Positions 41,200 to 52,780 of a stretch of DNA of 64,000 nucleotides are shown one piece after another; the stretch's first letter is position 1; each line of letters begins with the position of its first letter. The notes beneath the pieces were generated by a model. The model saw nothing but the letters and a program-made list of their open reading frames with translations, searched no databases and was not told the DNA's origin. Made by a program: the position numbers and the translations under genes. Location: assembly GCA_016785225.1 (NCBI GenBank), contig JAFBJZ010000894.1, forward strand, positions 1 through 64,000, in the 5' to 3' direction. The stretch comes from Psettodes erumei. Its lineage: Eukaryota; Chordata; Actinopteri; Pleuronectiformes; Psettodidae.

Positions 41200-43157
41200 T
41201 CAGGACATACTTATAGATGAGAGTGCCAAATTTGAAGCTGCTGAAGAGCAAATTGATGAAGACCCAGAAGTGGAGAGACTGGATGAAAATGCAGTGCAAG
41301 CCAAGCAGTCCAGTCCCACAAAAGTAGAAGGGGAAAGTATTGCACCTGCACCTGAATTGGACGAACAGGAGCAGCTTAGACCTGGCCTGACCCTGGACAC
41401 GTGCATGCAGCCACCGGACATTGCACAGGAAATCTTATCATATGGTGATGGAATATTTAGCATTGCCCCCGCCCAAGGCAACAAACCTGTTAGTTTTTTC
41501 ACCATCCCAAAATTGGAAGCCATGGCCTTTCCTGTGCAGTTTCCAACTGGAGAGAACACATTAGATGAGGTCAGAGCCATCAAACTGGCCCCAAGTCGGT
41601 ACTTTAACACCAGGCTGTTCTCTGCAGACCCCAGATTTGCAATGACCAAAGTTACCTTTTCTTCAGCCAATTTGTCACAGAAACGCACATGGCAACAAAC
41701 AGCATGTCAATCCAAATGAGAAAAGGTAAGTCAAGGACAAAAGATGGGCGCAAAATTTCAAATCGGATGCTTCAGGACCAGAAAGAAATTGAAAAACTGG
41801 TCCAAAATAAGGACGTGACACGATTCATGCAACCCCTCAGAGGCACTCCAGCTTACTGGGAGAAGACTCTCAGAGATCTCCATGCTATGTGCAGACAGCT
41901 GGGCAAGCCTACGTTTTTCCTGACGTTTTCTGCAGCTGAAATGAGATGGCCTGAAGTCATCGAGGCCATCAAAGCTCAACAAGGTGAAGAAGTGCACTTT
42001 GAGGAGCTTGACTGGAATGCTAAATGTGACATCCTGCGAAGCAACCCCGTCACCGTCATGCGCATGTTTGAGAAGAGAGTTGATGCACTGATGGCTAATC
42101 TCATCTTGTCAGCGGCACAGCCCATTGGTGAGGTGGAAGACTACTTTTATCGTGTGGAGTTTCAAGCCAGGGGAAGCCCACACATCCACTTACTGGTCTG
42201 GATCAAAGATGCACCGGTGTTTGGAGAAGACATTGAAGACGAGATCTACAGGTTTGTCGACAAGTACATAACGTGCCAGATGCCTGACCAAAATATAGAC
42301 CCTGAGCTGCACAAAATTGTTTCAGAGGTACAAATTCACAGTAGAAATCATTGAAGTCGTGTAAGAAAGGCAACGTGATGTGCAGATTTGGCTTTCCCAA
42401 ACTCCCAATGGACAAGACGGTTCTTGCATTCCCTTACCCTGACGATAATGACAAAAGTGATGACGAGCAGCCAAGCAGCAGCTGTAATTATGCCAGAGGT
42501 AAAGGGAAAAAGTCCAAAGTGGCAATGATTCGAAAGAAACAAAATGAGGCCAAAGAAAAGCTGCGCCCATTGAGAGATTTGCTCAATGATCCAAACGCCT
42601 CATTCGACAACTTGTCAGATCTGCTCGAGAGGTGCAACTTGACCCATGAACAGTACATGGATGCAGTCTTTGATCTCACCTCTGGATGTGTGCTTCACGT
42701 GAAGCGTCAGCCGAATGAATGCTGGATCAACGGATACAATCCTCATTTGCTGCGGGCGTGGAACGCCAACATGGACATTCAGTACGTGATAGACGACTAC
42801 AGCTGCATCATGTACATGATGTCCTATGTGTCCAAGCCAGAACACGAGATGACGGAATTCCTTGACTCAGTCATTCGTGACGTTCGCAAATCAGATGTCA
42901 ACGAACGGGATGAGATGAAGCTGATCATGCAGGCGTACGCCAAAAACAGAGAGGTCAGCGCCCAAGAGGCAGTGGCACGAACGTGCAGCCTGCCCCTGAA
43001 GAAATGCTCCCGCAGTGTGCTCTTCCTACGGACTGACGATGACGGGTTGAAAATGAGTCTCCCCATGAGCAGGTTACAGAACATGTCACCAGATGCAGAG
43101 GAAGTTTGGATGTCTGGATTGCCAGATAAATACGTAGAGCGCCCGCCACGCGCGTGA
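41200..43157 (+). pseudogene. Helitron Rep (HUH) domain
   Basis: The frame up to 41719 ends KVTFSSANLSQKRTW. Frame 41689-42354 has LGKPTFFLTFSAAEMRWPEV, NPVTVMRMFEKRVDALM and the HUH motif in GSPHIHLLVW (His-Ile-His, codons at 42181-42189, residues 165-167), which holds the metal for single-strand cleavage. After a frame change, frame 42351-43157 has CVLHVKRQPNECWINGYNP and the tyrosine region YSCIMYMMSYVSKPEHEM (Tyr codons at 42798, 42813 and 42825), which supplies the nucleophiles for rolling-circle transposition. The catalytic residues survive though the frames are broken. Confidence 0.85.
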
Positions 43158-43167
43158 GTTTGAAGGC

Positions 43168-43980
43168 ATGTGTCTGGCCAAATTTGCTTCAGAATACAGG
43201 GTCGTTTATGGCCACCAAACTGAAGGCGTCAATGTCATTCCCCTCCTAAACGACAGAGGTTTCATTCAGAAGAGGACCGCAGGAAAACCAGCTGTCATCA
43301 GGTTTGCTCGGTTCTCAGAAGAGAAACAACCCCAAAAATTTTATAAGCGGTTACTAAAACTCTATTTTCCCCACCGATCAGATCATGAACTGACAGATGA
43401 GACATGCAAAACATCTGAGCAGTTTTACAAATGCGGCCGCAAGTGGGGCCTCGCTGTCCGATGCATTGTCGACAGAAACAAGAAACAGTATGAAGGCCGG
43501 GCCAAAAAACTTGAGAGCGCGCTACAGCAGCTTCAAGAGCACGGCCCAATTTTTAACGCTTGGAACAGTTTTGCACCCGAGGTTGAATTGGATCGCTTGG
43601 AGTGCATTGACCAGCGAGAACCCTCAAATTCGGAAGATGTAGAACAGGAAGCTCTTCCTGACTACCGAGTCAGTAGTGAGAGCAGTGCAGCCATGCCAAG
43701 AATAGAGGCACCAAAGTTGAGCCCCGATTTGGTCAGAAAAATGTACCGGAGCCTCAACCAAACACAAGCAGGCATATTCTACGCCGTACGTGAATGGTGT
43801 CTTAGATATGTCTGGGGTCACAAGCCAGAACCCTTTTTTTATTTTGTCTCTGGGGGAGCTGGCTGTGGTAAATCCCACGTAATTAAATGTATCTATCAGG
43901 AGGCAACCAAGATTCTGCGCCAACTCCCTAGATTTGGATTTAGGATTTATATCCAAGTGAGAGAAGCACCCTTTGGATGA
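43168..43980 (+). pseudogene. Helitron helicase N-terminal part, truncated after the P-loop
   Basis: The 270-residue frame has FASEYRVVYGHQTEGVNVIP, KFYKRLLKLYFPHRSDHEL, LNQTQAGIFYAVREWCLRYV and Walker A VSGGAGCGKSHVIK (43846-43887). About 15 residues later, after KILRQLPRF, the similarity to helicases ends and the frame runs a little further to a stop. Walker B and the remaining motifs are absent. Confidence 0.83.
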
Positions 43981-43984
43981 ATTC

Positions 43985-44930
43985 AAAGGTGTACTTCATT
44001 TGTTGAGGGTACTCCAAATTCAGTGCAAGTCAAGTCAAGTCAAGTCAGTGTAAGTCAATCCAAACAGCAAGCACATGGCATGGGGAAGATTTTCAAGGTC
44101 ATCCATGACAATTTTTTCTTCCAAAATGATTGCAGTACCTGAAGACTGAAGGTGCAGTGAGTCAGGTGAGTCAGGGCCTGTCTTTCCTCAGGAATGACGG
44201 TCAGGATCCCAATGGGGGTGTGAGATATGTATGGGTCTTCGCAGTCCTAACAACAATAGCAGCAATAACACCAAAGTCACATATCAGATGTCACCTTGAA
44301 TTTCTATGGCAGAAAACACAAGACAGCCACTAAAAGTACAATGCAACACTTCATCACTGCGGTTTCTGGGCAATGTACTCGCTACTACCACAGGAGGCTG
44401 ATGAGTAAACTTCCAGTGTAGTATAGGAATGTGAAACTCATACAGTTTGCAGCTGTCACATCTATGGCAGTCCACTCATCAGCTTCCTGTTACAGTATAG
44501 CAAGCGCATTTCCCAAGAGCATCGGCAATAAATAAGTGTTGATGTTGTTGAAAGGGAAAGTTCAAAACATTTTTGTGTTTAACTACGTGTTGCACTTCAT
44601 ACAGTCATAAGAGATATCAGTAGAACCCCTGTACTTACAATCAGCTAAGTGAAATTCATTGAACTTTTTTTGTTTTTGAAGAAATTTGGGTTTCACATGG
44701 GGTGACGCTAGAGAACTGCAACTGAATCCTTTTGAAAGACAGCAGATACCACTAAAAGTTTTCTGATTGGGGATAAGTCATCGGTGCATCACATAAGAAG
44801 TACAGCAGCACTGATTCAGGGTGAGTGGAAGAACAGTAACTAAAACTGAAGCTATCAAAGTAACAGAGCAGAATTAAATAGTGGACATACTGCGGTGTGG
44901 AATTTTAAAAAATGTAATAAAGATGACTTA
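43985..44930. other. Unassigned; short AGTCA-type repeat
   Basis: A pentanucleotide run (gtcaa repeated about four times) lies at 44023-44047. The rest has no recognised gene. Confidence 0.4.
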
Positions 44931-44931
44931 C

Positions 44932-46420
44932 AAGGCATGTCTTGAAGAAGTCTATGTTCTCATCTCGAAGGATCACAGGAAGGCCACGGAGGACTGCTGT
45001 TCACTTCGCAGTAATATCTGTACTCTGAAAAATCATGTCAAACACACATCACTCCTGTGGTAAAGATAATCAATTAATAGCTCTGCACACACAATGGGGT
45101 TGTGTATTTTGTTCCCCACATGATGAAAAATCAATTACTTTGTATCTGAGAAACTTACCTCTGGTCTGACTTGTTGCAGATACTTCTGAAGTTTCTGGCA
45201 AACATTTCCCCCCTTGCTCTTGAAAATCTCAAAAGGAGCGAGGGGTGTATTTGTCAAGTTCTCTGAAGAATTCTGTATTCAGGTTTTTACTTGACAAGCG
45301 ACACAACTCTGCCAGAATCTGAAGGAAAAATGTGACAAATTAATATTTAAGATATAGTGATATTGGACCTCTTAGGACTTTTCACTAGCAGGACGCTGAA
45401 GCTAATTCTGCAAGTTAATAAAAGATGTGACAAACAATGAATGATATGAAAACTAAAAAAACGTAATGCATAAAAGATAGGAAGAGTTTTAAATTACCTG
45501 ACCCTCTGTAAAGAGTGCTGGCCACCTTACAGAGTTCTACATCGAGCAACGTTACGTGAAGGGCTGGTTAGCTTTAGCTTTCACGTATGCCTCCACTAAA
45601 TAAACATCATAATTTCAATGAGAGAGTCCCAGGCATGGCTAAATCATTAAACATAAAGTTAACCTCAAAACCTGCACTTACGGATAAATTATCTGGCAAT
45701 GATAATGACTATAAGTTTGCTACATAGAAAACCAGTGAAACTTACCATGACACTACTTAGCTGCAGCAACCGCCTTGCTGCTAACGGTTTACTGCTTCTT
45801 CCAAAGCACATCGTCACTCGTTAGTGGGCAACTGCACGTGTGCATTCAACGAGAGCTGCCGAATGATGCTGATTTTCTGCTGTTTATGTTGATGCTTCTT
45901 GCTCATTCATTCCTCTAAGTACAGGTTACTTGCAGCTAATTTGATTGAGTTTGATTACTTGCCTCAGCAGAAAGTTGTCTTTACTGAGTTTAAGTGAGGA
46001 TAGTCAACAGAGTAAGCTGGAGTTACGAGTTATGGTCACTTTTTTTCAAAGTAAGAAATGCAATTACATTTTACAGTATGACTGACTGGACTGTGCCTTT
46101 CACAAACTCTCCAAGACCTGTAATAAAAACACTATGTTTCTCTAAAATGATCAAATCCTGTAAAAGGGGATTTAAAAATTTTTCATACCCATACACCTTA
46201 AGATAAGTACTCTTACATAAAACTGCTAGGTAGATGGAAGAAAGAGCTGAATGAGATCCAGGTGGTAAATTGTTCAAAATTCAATACACACCACAAAGTT
46301 TGAGTTTTTCTGGATGTGCCTAAGGGATTGCACACCTCAAAGTCATCCACGTGTAGTGACACTGATAACTTCAAATCCTCCCCAGTGAAAAAAAACATTT
46401 TCTTTAAAGTAAATTCCATC
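44932..46420 (-). pseudogene. Recurrent fish repeat-family protein, central and C-terminal exons
   Basis: The first part (46419-46071) has FFFTGEDLKLSVSLHVDDFE, VCNPLGTSRK, a frame change near 46275, then LPPGSHSALSSIYLAVLCKS and LGEFVKGTVQSV. These are hallmarks of the uncharacterised family also seen at 38955-39896. Two exons follow on the same strand with canonical splice sites. One is 45318-45159 (ttcag|attctg to gag|gtaagt; ILAELCRLSSKNLNTEFF, then a stop). The other is 45024-44932 (tcag|agtaca to ctt|gtaagt; LRGLPVILRDENIDFFKTCL, with one in-frame stop). The exon layout persists but the frame is dead. Confidence 0.6.
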
Positions 46421-46553
46421 CCTTATTATGTGAATGCTTGCAATGCGCCAGCATGGAGTCTACAAAGTAGACTCCTAGCTGGTGTATTGCCACTGGCATC
46501 TGAGACTGTTACTTGTCTGAGCCTTACCCTTACATTAGCTGCAATGTAAACCA

Positions 46554-47039
46554 AACACACACACACATACATTGACATTGGCACACCCATCCAACAAAAC
46601 ACACACAGAGACACACTAACGCATATGCACACACCAACAAACACCGTGACACTCCCACACCCATCCAACACACACAAACACATATGCACACATACACACA
46701 CAGATGCTCGCCCACATATCCAACAGCACACACGCACACAAAGACACAATAACATATATGTACACAAACGTACACACACAGAGACACACTACACACACAT
46801 ACACATGATGAGACACACTTACACTTTACACACACACACTCACACAGACTGTAAACAAAACCACACACATTGGGTGTGTGTGTGTGTGTGTGTGGGTGTG
46901 CCTCTGATGCTGTCTCTGGGTTAACCAGGTGCCCTGTTTGAGTGTGTATGTGGCCCTGATCTCTTCTCTGGGCTCAATATGGCTGCTGTGCATGTGGCTC
47001 TAATCTGACTCTGGGATGTCCAGGTGCCCTGTGAGTGAG

Positions 47040-47101
<62 letters not shown>
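46554..47101. repeat. (CA)n-rich then (TG)n dinucleotide tracts
   Basis: About 300 bases of CA-rich sequence (46554-46860) are followed by a short (TG)n at 46873-46894 and a pure (GT)n of about 30 units at 47041-47101. Between the latter two, ccaggtgccctg occurs twice (46926, 47019). Open frames across this region are composition artefacts. Confidence 0.85.
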
Positions 47102-47105
<4 letters not shown>

Positions 47106-47384
47106 ATGAGGCTGAGAAAAGTATTAGCTGACATCTCCCAATCAGGCCACACATTTTGGATACTGTTTAGAAGTTAAACTGCTATATCTGTCGTTTTTCA
47201 TGTCTACATACAGACATCTTGATGCTGACATTGTATCTACAATAAATACAATATATATTATTTTTCTTACATAAGATTGATGTTTTCATGTTCTCAGCGA
47301 TCAGAAAATTTTAACTGGTTGCTTGACTTCCCAGAGCATTCTCATCATCTTATCACTGCGACTTCCAAAGGAGAAATCATCACC

Positions 47385-47500
47385 TCAACTCATCTCTCAC
47401 CTAACCTCACCCCACCTCACCCAACCTCACCACACCTAGCTCACCCCACCCCACATCACCGCACCTCACCAGACCACACCTCACTACACCTAATCTTATT
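47385..47500 (+). repeat. C-rich imperfect simple repeat
   Basis: Variants of cacctcacc recur without a strict period (cctcaccccacctcaccc, cacctagctcaccccacc). The strand is strongly asymmetric in C against G. Confidence 0.7.
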
Positions 47501-47617
47501 ACACATAAACTTTGATGCAAATAAATACTTTCTGATCACATTTACACTTTGTTGAGGTTACCATCGATAGTATTGTGATTTGTTTACACTTGTTGCGAGT
47601 TGTATAGTGTTTGCAGG

Positions 47618-49636
47618 ATGCCACAGAAGGGACGGCGATCCCAGGCCCAGAAGCTGTGCTGGACCAAGATGGACGCGGCAGATCCGCGGGTCAGCCCATC
47701 CACTTCGGACCCGCAGGTAACTTTACCATAAATAGCTTTTTTTTAAAGCTGTATTTCAAAACTGTCTGTATGTTAAGAAAATAGATGCAGGACTTCATGT
47801 CATGTGATAGTGTTAATTGAGTACTTTGTTGTTAGATGACCCAGACACCACCACTGGCCGGACAGGGGAGGAACGGGGACCCTTGGGTCAGCCCATGCAC
47901 TCTGGACCCACAGGTAACTTTATAGCTTTTTATTCCTCTTGTCAAAACTGTCTGCATGTAAGGAAAATAGATATAGGACAGCCTTTTTATGACATTTACT
48001 GGTTTTCACTTTGTACTAATTGAGTGCTTTGTTGTTAAATGACCTAGATGCCACCACCAGCCAGACGGAGGAGGAAGGGGGGCCAGCGGGTCAGCGCATC
48101 CACTTCAGACCCACGTGTCCTGGTGTAACTCAAATGTACTGTTGTTGTTAGAAGCTCCAGAGGATACCACCGACCACCGGATGGTCCCTTGCTTCAAATG
48201 ACGGCCCATCCCGTGCCTGTAAGTAATGTATTATTTGGTTTTATTTTTTCATCAAATCTTTCCAGTTTCCTTCGTTATGCATGCCTACATACCGTTGTTG
48301 TAATTGTGTTTTTATTCCCTCATACAAAATAACCCTTGTGCTAAATAGTTTGTAAAACTGCATCAACTTCTGTCTAACTTTCTTTTCGAATTAGGTCACA
48401 GGACTGGTTACGGTCATTCCGTGCAACGGTGGCCTGTGTCCACCTTAACTGGGAAAAGCCACAAGTTGGTCGTTCCAGTGGAGTCACCAGACAAGAAGGT
48501 GTGGATGTTGTAAAGTTTATGATCACACCTGTGTATTCTAGCAACAATTGTGTACATTTTTTCTAAAACGCTCTCTGTTGTTGCAGTTCTGTCGGTTACT
48601 CCCATCTACGTGCCATTGTGGATGGGTTGGTGAGGGCATCCTCACCAGAGGGGTTTCTGTCCTTTGGCTTCATGTCTACACGTGGGGCTGTGGCCTCTGT
48701 GCTGAGGATTGAGGTGCAGTACGCTTTTGTGCCTCGGACACCCGATGCTGTCTGCGTTTTAGCTCCCAGCAACAACCTGACAGCCAGCCGGACCATTGCT
48801 GACGCCAGCTGGGACTTTGGCATGCTCCTCACCACCGTCTGTGAATGCTGGTCTCAGGGGAGCTTTACTTGTACTTATTACATCTTTTGAGATGTAATAA
48901 CAGATCAATAATCTGCTTATTTTAATAGCCATGACACCATAAACCTGCATATTGTAAAAACAAACTATTCATTTTTACAGGTGTTTGTCTTGGACTTTGT
49001 TCCAAGACAAGACATTGAGGCTTCTGTTCAGGAACACTTTCGGCAAGAGTTTCACCGACTGGCAGCACGGATGGGGACGTAACAATACAGTCAAATGCAG
49101 TCACATGTATAATGTTTTTTATGTTGTTAGGCAAATTTGTGGAATAAATATCGTGATTTGTGTAAATTACAGTACTGTTTTAGAATTCCTCAAGTTGTGG
49201 ATTAAAAGCCATATGTGGCTCTCCTCCATCCTCATCACCCCCCATCAGGTGATTCTCCCCCAAGGTGGTTGTGAAGGGAGAAGTCAGGGCCAAACTTTCA
49301 CCAAATCCCTTTGAGTGGGCAGTTGTTGAGCAAGGCAGGAAGGTAATGAGTTACACACTGTAACTGTGTGACAGCCCCTAAGGGCTAATAATTGTGTAAT
49401 TCTACCAATGCTATTAGAGTTTTTTCAGTGACTTTGCATGTAGTTTGCCATTCCCAAGCTTAATAATCACAATTTTTCTTTCCGCGTTTCTTTCTCAGGG
49501 GCAGCACAAGTCAGTCTTGGCAGAGCCTAACCCCATCCCACTGAATCCTGTCAGGTTCAGCAGTGCCATTCTGGATGCGATGGATAAGGTTGTTCCATCG
49601 CATCTTGATGGCCCAGCCTCTCCAGCTGTTCCACAG
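47618..49636 (+). pseudogene. Unnamed multi-exon SGNH-like gene or pseudogene
   Basis: Exon-like blocks with AG...GT borders: 47618-47716 (starts MPQKGRRSQAQKLCW), 47836-47913, about 48049-48111, 48152-48218, 48395-48498 (TGYGHSVQRWPVSTLTGKSH), about 48589-48850 (YSHLRAIVDGLVRAS, VCVLAPSNNLTASRTI), 48981-49077 (VFVLDFVPRQDIEASVQEHF), about 49263-49342 and 49499-49636 (AEPNPIPLNPVRFSSAILDA). The HLRAIVDG/LAPSNNL/FVLD pattern recalls SGNH-hydrolase-like proteins repeated in fish genomes. Frame is lost between 48498 and 48589, one donor is not GT (after CWSQ), and no further exon was found before the solo LTR at 49710. Probably a decayed copy. Confidence 0.55.
47690..48128 (+). repeat. Tandemly repeated exon-intron unit
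   Basis: Three exons end alike: PRVSPSTSDPQ (47716), PWVSPCTLDPQ (47913) and QRVSASTSDPR (about 48111). The following introns share gtaactttа-like starts, aaaactgtctg and agaaaatagat phrases, and ttgttgtta before the next exon. The unit is about 200 bases and has been duplicated twice. Confidence 0.7.
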
Positions 49637-49709
49637 GTAATGTGTTCATTTATTGTATATCCCTTCATTAACAATTGTCACTATATTTTTTTTATAAAGC
49701 AAAGTTGTC

Positions 49710-50211
49710 TGACATGAGCTTGGTTGTGGACCAAGAAGTGCAGGAGACCAGAGGGACACAGTACAAGTTTTTATTGATTCCAAGCGAGGAAATCGGCGCA
49801 AGGGTATTCCCGAAGAGTCGCCCACATGGTGTTGCTGGCGTGGTGTCGCTGGCATGGTGTGCTGGCACCAACTCTTCAGGGACGTGGACGTGGTCGAGAT
49901 TGTGGTCGTGGTCAAGGTCATAGACGTGGTCGAGATCGTGGTCAAGGACGTAGATGTGGTTGGGATCATGGTCAAGGATGTAGAAGTGGTCGAGGCAAAC
50001 GAGGAATGCGGGATGTTAGAAGTCAATCATCTGGCACCGAGTGTCGGGGAAGCAGGGCTTTTATGGTGGTGTGTTGATTGCCTGATGATGAGCTCCAGGT
50101 GTGCCTCGTCTGCCTGTCAGGGACCAGCCACGCCTCCTGTCACCGCCTGGGGGCAAGGGAAAAGAAAGGGAGAGGCAACCCGGAAAACCACGCCCAACCT
50201 GGGCCATCACA
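49710..50211 (-). mobile_element. Solo LTR with internal minisatellite (copy 3)
   Basis: The 502-bp copy has the same ends (minus strand TGTGATGGCCC to TGTCA). TATA-like ccataaaagccc is near 50060, and a shorter, more decayed minisatellite lies at 49880-50000. The flanks (TTGTC and GTCTA) do not form a clean duplication, so one border may have changed. It follows the last exon block of the SGNH-like gene and could have cut it. Confidence 0.8.
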
Positions 50212-50412
50212 GTCTATATAGTCATACATTGTCTGTAGCATGTAGTTGTAGTTTGTGTTGGACAGTACTGCTCACTGCTAATAGCTGACTGCTAAAGATG
50301 TTTTTCAGGGCCTTTGAGTGAGAACATATTTGGCTATTTAAAAACTTAAAGTACTTTGCACGTATGATAGCACTTTAATTGCACTTTAACCCACAACTTT
50401 CCTAATCGTAAT
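50212..50412. other. Short unassigned stretch
   Basis: About 200 bases between two repeats. No feature was recognised. Confidence 0.4.
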
Positions 50413-51276
50413 GTTGAACCTGGTGGTGAGCAATGGAGGCTCACCACGCATAACCAAGTTTCGACACATGGCTTTCTTTGTCTTGGAGACAAAGGAAAGC
50501 AGTGGAACCTTAAAGTCCCACAACCCTCCAGGTGTGAAATCCGATCCAGCAGCCACCACTGGATGACTGTGGCATGTGACCTCTGAGGTCATCAAGTCCT
50601 ATAAAGGCTGTGCTCAGCCTTTATTCGCTCTCTTCTCTTGAAGCTCTCTCTCTCTCTCCAAGCTCTTCAACAACCACTCTCCAGGGCCCCCCAGCTTTGC
50701 AGCTGCAGCTGGCCGTCTGGGGTAGCCTGCTGACCAAAGCAGATCCTCAGGCCTTTCCTCACAGCAGCGACGCGAGAGCCTGCTGAGGAACAATCAAGAT
50801 CCAGCAAACAAACTCCATTAGCCAACAAACACAAGGTTTGTAGGCTAATCCTCCATACAACAGGAGCCACACAGTGAGTCAGCACCGAGCTGCTAACCAA
50901 CTACGTCAAAGGAGCGGCAGTTTCCCTCCAGCATCCGCCATCAGGACTGCACAGCAAAGACTGCCTTCCAACAACGGAATTCCAACTCTCTCTGCTTGGC
51001 CCTTCCATCAGGAACCACCAGCCAAAGGAGCAACACACCAGAAAGAATTTCTCTCACACCAGAACTGGTAACACCAACTGGGCCTAGTCAAGCTAAGATA
51101 AGCTAAGCTAAAGATAAATCAAGAACTGTGATTTGATGTATTTGTGTTTACTGAGTGTGTGATCAGTTTGGTAGACAGGTTATTGTATAGTTGGCTCTGC
51201 CACATTGTTAAGTAGATGTAGTTAGGTTACGCTTGCATGCTACCTAACCATCCTTCCTCTAACCTGGCACCTCATG

Positions 51277-51320
<44 letters not shown>

Positions 51321-51909
51321 CCAGCACATGGTCTGAGTGCCTCCACAGATCTTCTTTGTTCAGGGCCTCCAGGCCTCAGCAGCCATTTTGACACACACCC
51401 AGACACACGCACATGTGCACACAGCTGTAGAAAGTACACTGTAGATAGATTGTATGTTTCCTTTTCTTTTATTCTTGTTAATAAATTATTATTAAACATA
51501 CCTGCTGTCTATTCAATATTGCACAAGAGTGAATTCCGCCAACCTCTACACGGTCAAGAACTCCAAATTCCTTCTACCTAAACTAGTTGTTAATCTGGTA
51601 ATTTTGGTTCTAGTTATTAAATTAATTATTAATCAGAGTTCCAAATTGACAATTTAGGACTATTTATGAGATTGATTTAATAAATTGGCTATCTTTCCCT
51701 TGTCAAAAGGGTGGTGCCCCGAGGTGATCAAAATGATCTAATATTAGATCCAATTATTTAATAATTAATAATTATTATTCTAATAATTATTAACTATTTT
51801 GGATAGCCAAACCCCAATAATTAGTGCCCTTAGTAGGCAACCTCAACAAAGGGTGCTCCAGCAAATGGTGCCCCCAAAAGGTGAGGTAAAGAACAATTGG
51901 TGACCACGT
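50413..51909 (+). repeat. LTR-like repeat, copy B
   Basis: Same element as 1994-3477: start tgaacctggtggtgagc, TATA box tataaagg at 50600-50607, a longer (CA)n at 51280-51315, AATAAA at 51480-51485 and an AT-rich palindromic stretch (gatccaattatttaataatt) before the end. The shared sequence stops at ccacgtgtta (51910). A Helitron-type terminus starts immediately after. No duplication was found to mark it as a solo LTR. Confidence 0.5.
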
Positions 51910-51910
51910 G

Positions 51911-52645
51911 TTATCCCCAAGATTTTAAAACAAATCCTTTGGACCTAACAAGGTCTATAAACAGTTACGTAGCAATTACCAAGAGCCCGAAACATAAGAA
52001 GAGAGCTGCCGTTAACAGACGTGACTGGGGTTGCGCTACACTCATCTAGTTGAGGACTGTTCCGGGTGTGGTTCAGTCTTGGTGGAAGCAGGGTGGGCGT
52101 CTGGAAGAAGGCAGTGAGTAGCTAGGCGAGTCTCTTCGCTACAATCCAGTTAATATTCTTCCTCTCTCTCAAATCCTACAAAAGTATCTGAGTAGAATCC
52201 CTCGAAGTAGATATTGAGCTTGGGGCTAAACAGGTCTGAGTCGACAATTAACCTAGGAAGAGGAGAAGAATCTTTTGATAGATTAAATGCTGGATCAGGA
52301 TTAATATCCTCCTGTATTGGGGAAGTTAAGACCTGTGGTTTTGACACATTGACAAGCCCATCGTCAACATCCAGATTCCTGGTAAGCATAGCGCGCACTC
52401 CTTCAGCAGCCATTATACTATCAGGTAATTCTTTCGTTCTGCCTTTGATCATTTTTGGGTGGATGGCCATGCAGGCTGTGCGTGGATCTTTCCTGTAGTC
52501 CATGGCCGGAATGCATGTGACGTCTGTGAATAGTGCATATACTGTTGCGGTGTTGTGCATGTTAACCTCTTTGTTTGTGGCAAAGATGTGGAGAGCATTT
52601 GCTGGACAGTCTTTGATGTCAGCAACAGCCTGTGTGAGCAAACTT
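51911..52645 (-). pseudogene. Helitron helicase C-terminal fragment plus terminal segment
   Basis: The minus frame 52641-52150 (163 residues) has CPANALHIFATNKEVNMHN, MDYRKDPRTACMAIHPK and MLTRNLDVDDGLVN, the last motifs of Helitron PIF1-like helicases, and then a variable tail to a stop. Beyond the stop, 52149-51912 runs to the terminus shared with 38594. It has the GACCT/AGGTC hairpin about 30 bases from the end, as Helitron 3' ends often do. An L2 LINE inserted at 52646 removed the upstream part. Confidence 0.78.
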
Positions 52646-52780
52646 CAAGATGGCGCCATGGTAGGCAGCCTGTTGCCCAGCTCATGTTGTTTTCTTGCAT
52701 TTTTCTCTCTTGTTTTTTCGGCGATTTAAGTTCTTCCCGACTCTCTGGGTCGTGTCATTCTCTTTTGTTCGGAAACCACT

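Larger units (their letters stand above)
40395..43940 (+). mobile_element. Helitron Rep/helicase coding remnant
   Basis: Successive + strand frames give a Helitron polyprotein in order: a Cys/His-rich N-terminal region, an acidic linker, a Rep (HUH endonuclease) domain and the first part of a PIF1-like helicase with Walker A. It breaks off after the helicase P-loop (about 43932). The helicase C-terminus appears only as a separate fragment at 52150-52645. Frameshifts occur near 41700, 42350 and 43155. Confidence 0.85.

Noticed and set aside
44023..44060. Possible Helitron 3' end near the gtcaa repeats
   Set aside because: No CTRR end with adjacent hairpin was identified and the helicase breaks off before it.
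46426..46924. Cys/Val-rich and Thr/His-rich open frames
   Set aside because: They are translations of (CA)n and (TG)n DNA.
47385..47500. Telomere-like or protein-coding C-rich repeat
   Set aside because: The repeat is irregular cacctcacc-type and does not match TTAGGG. The open frame follows from composition.
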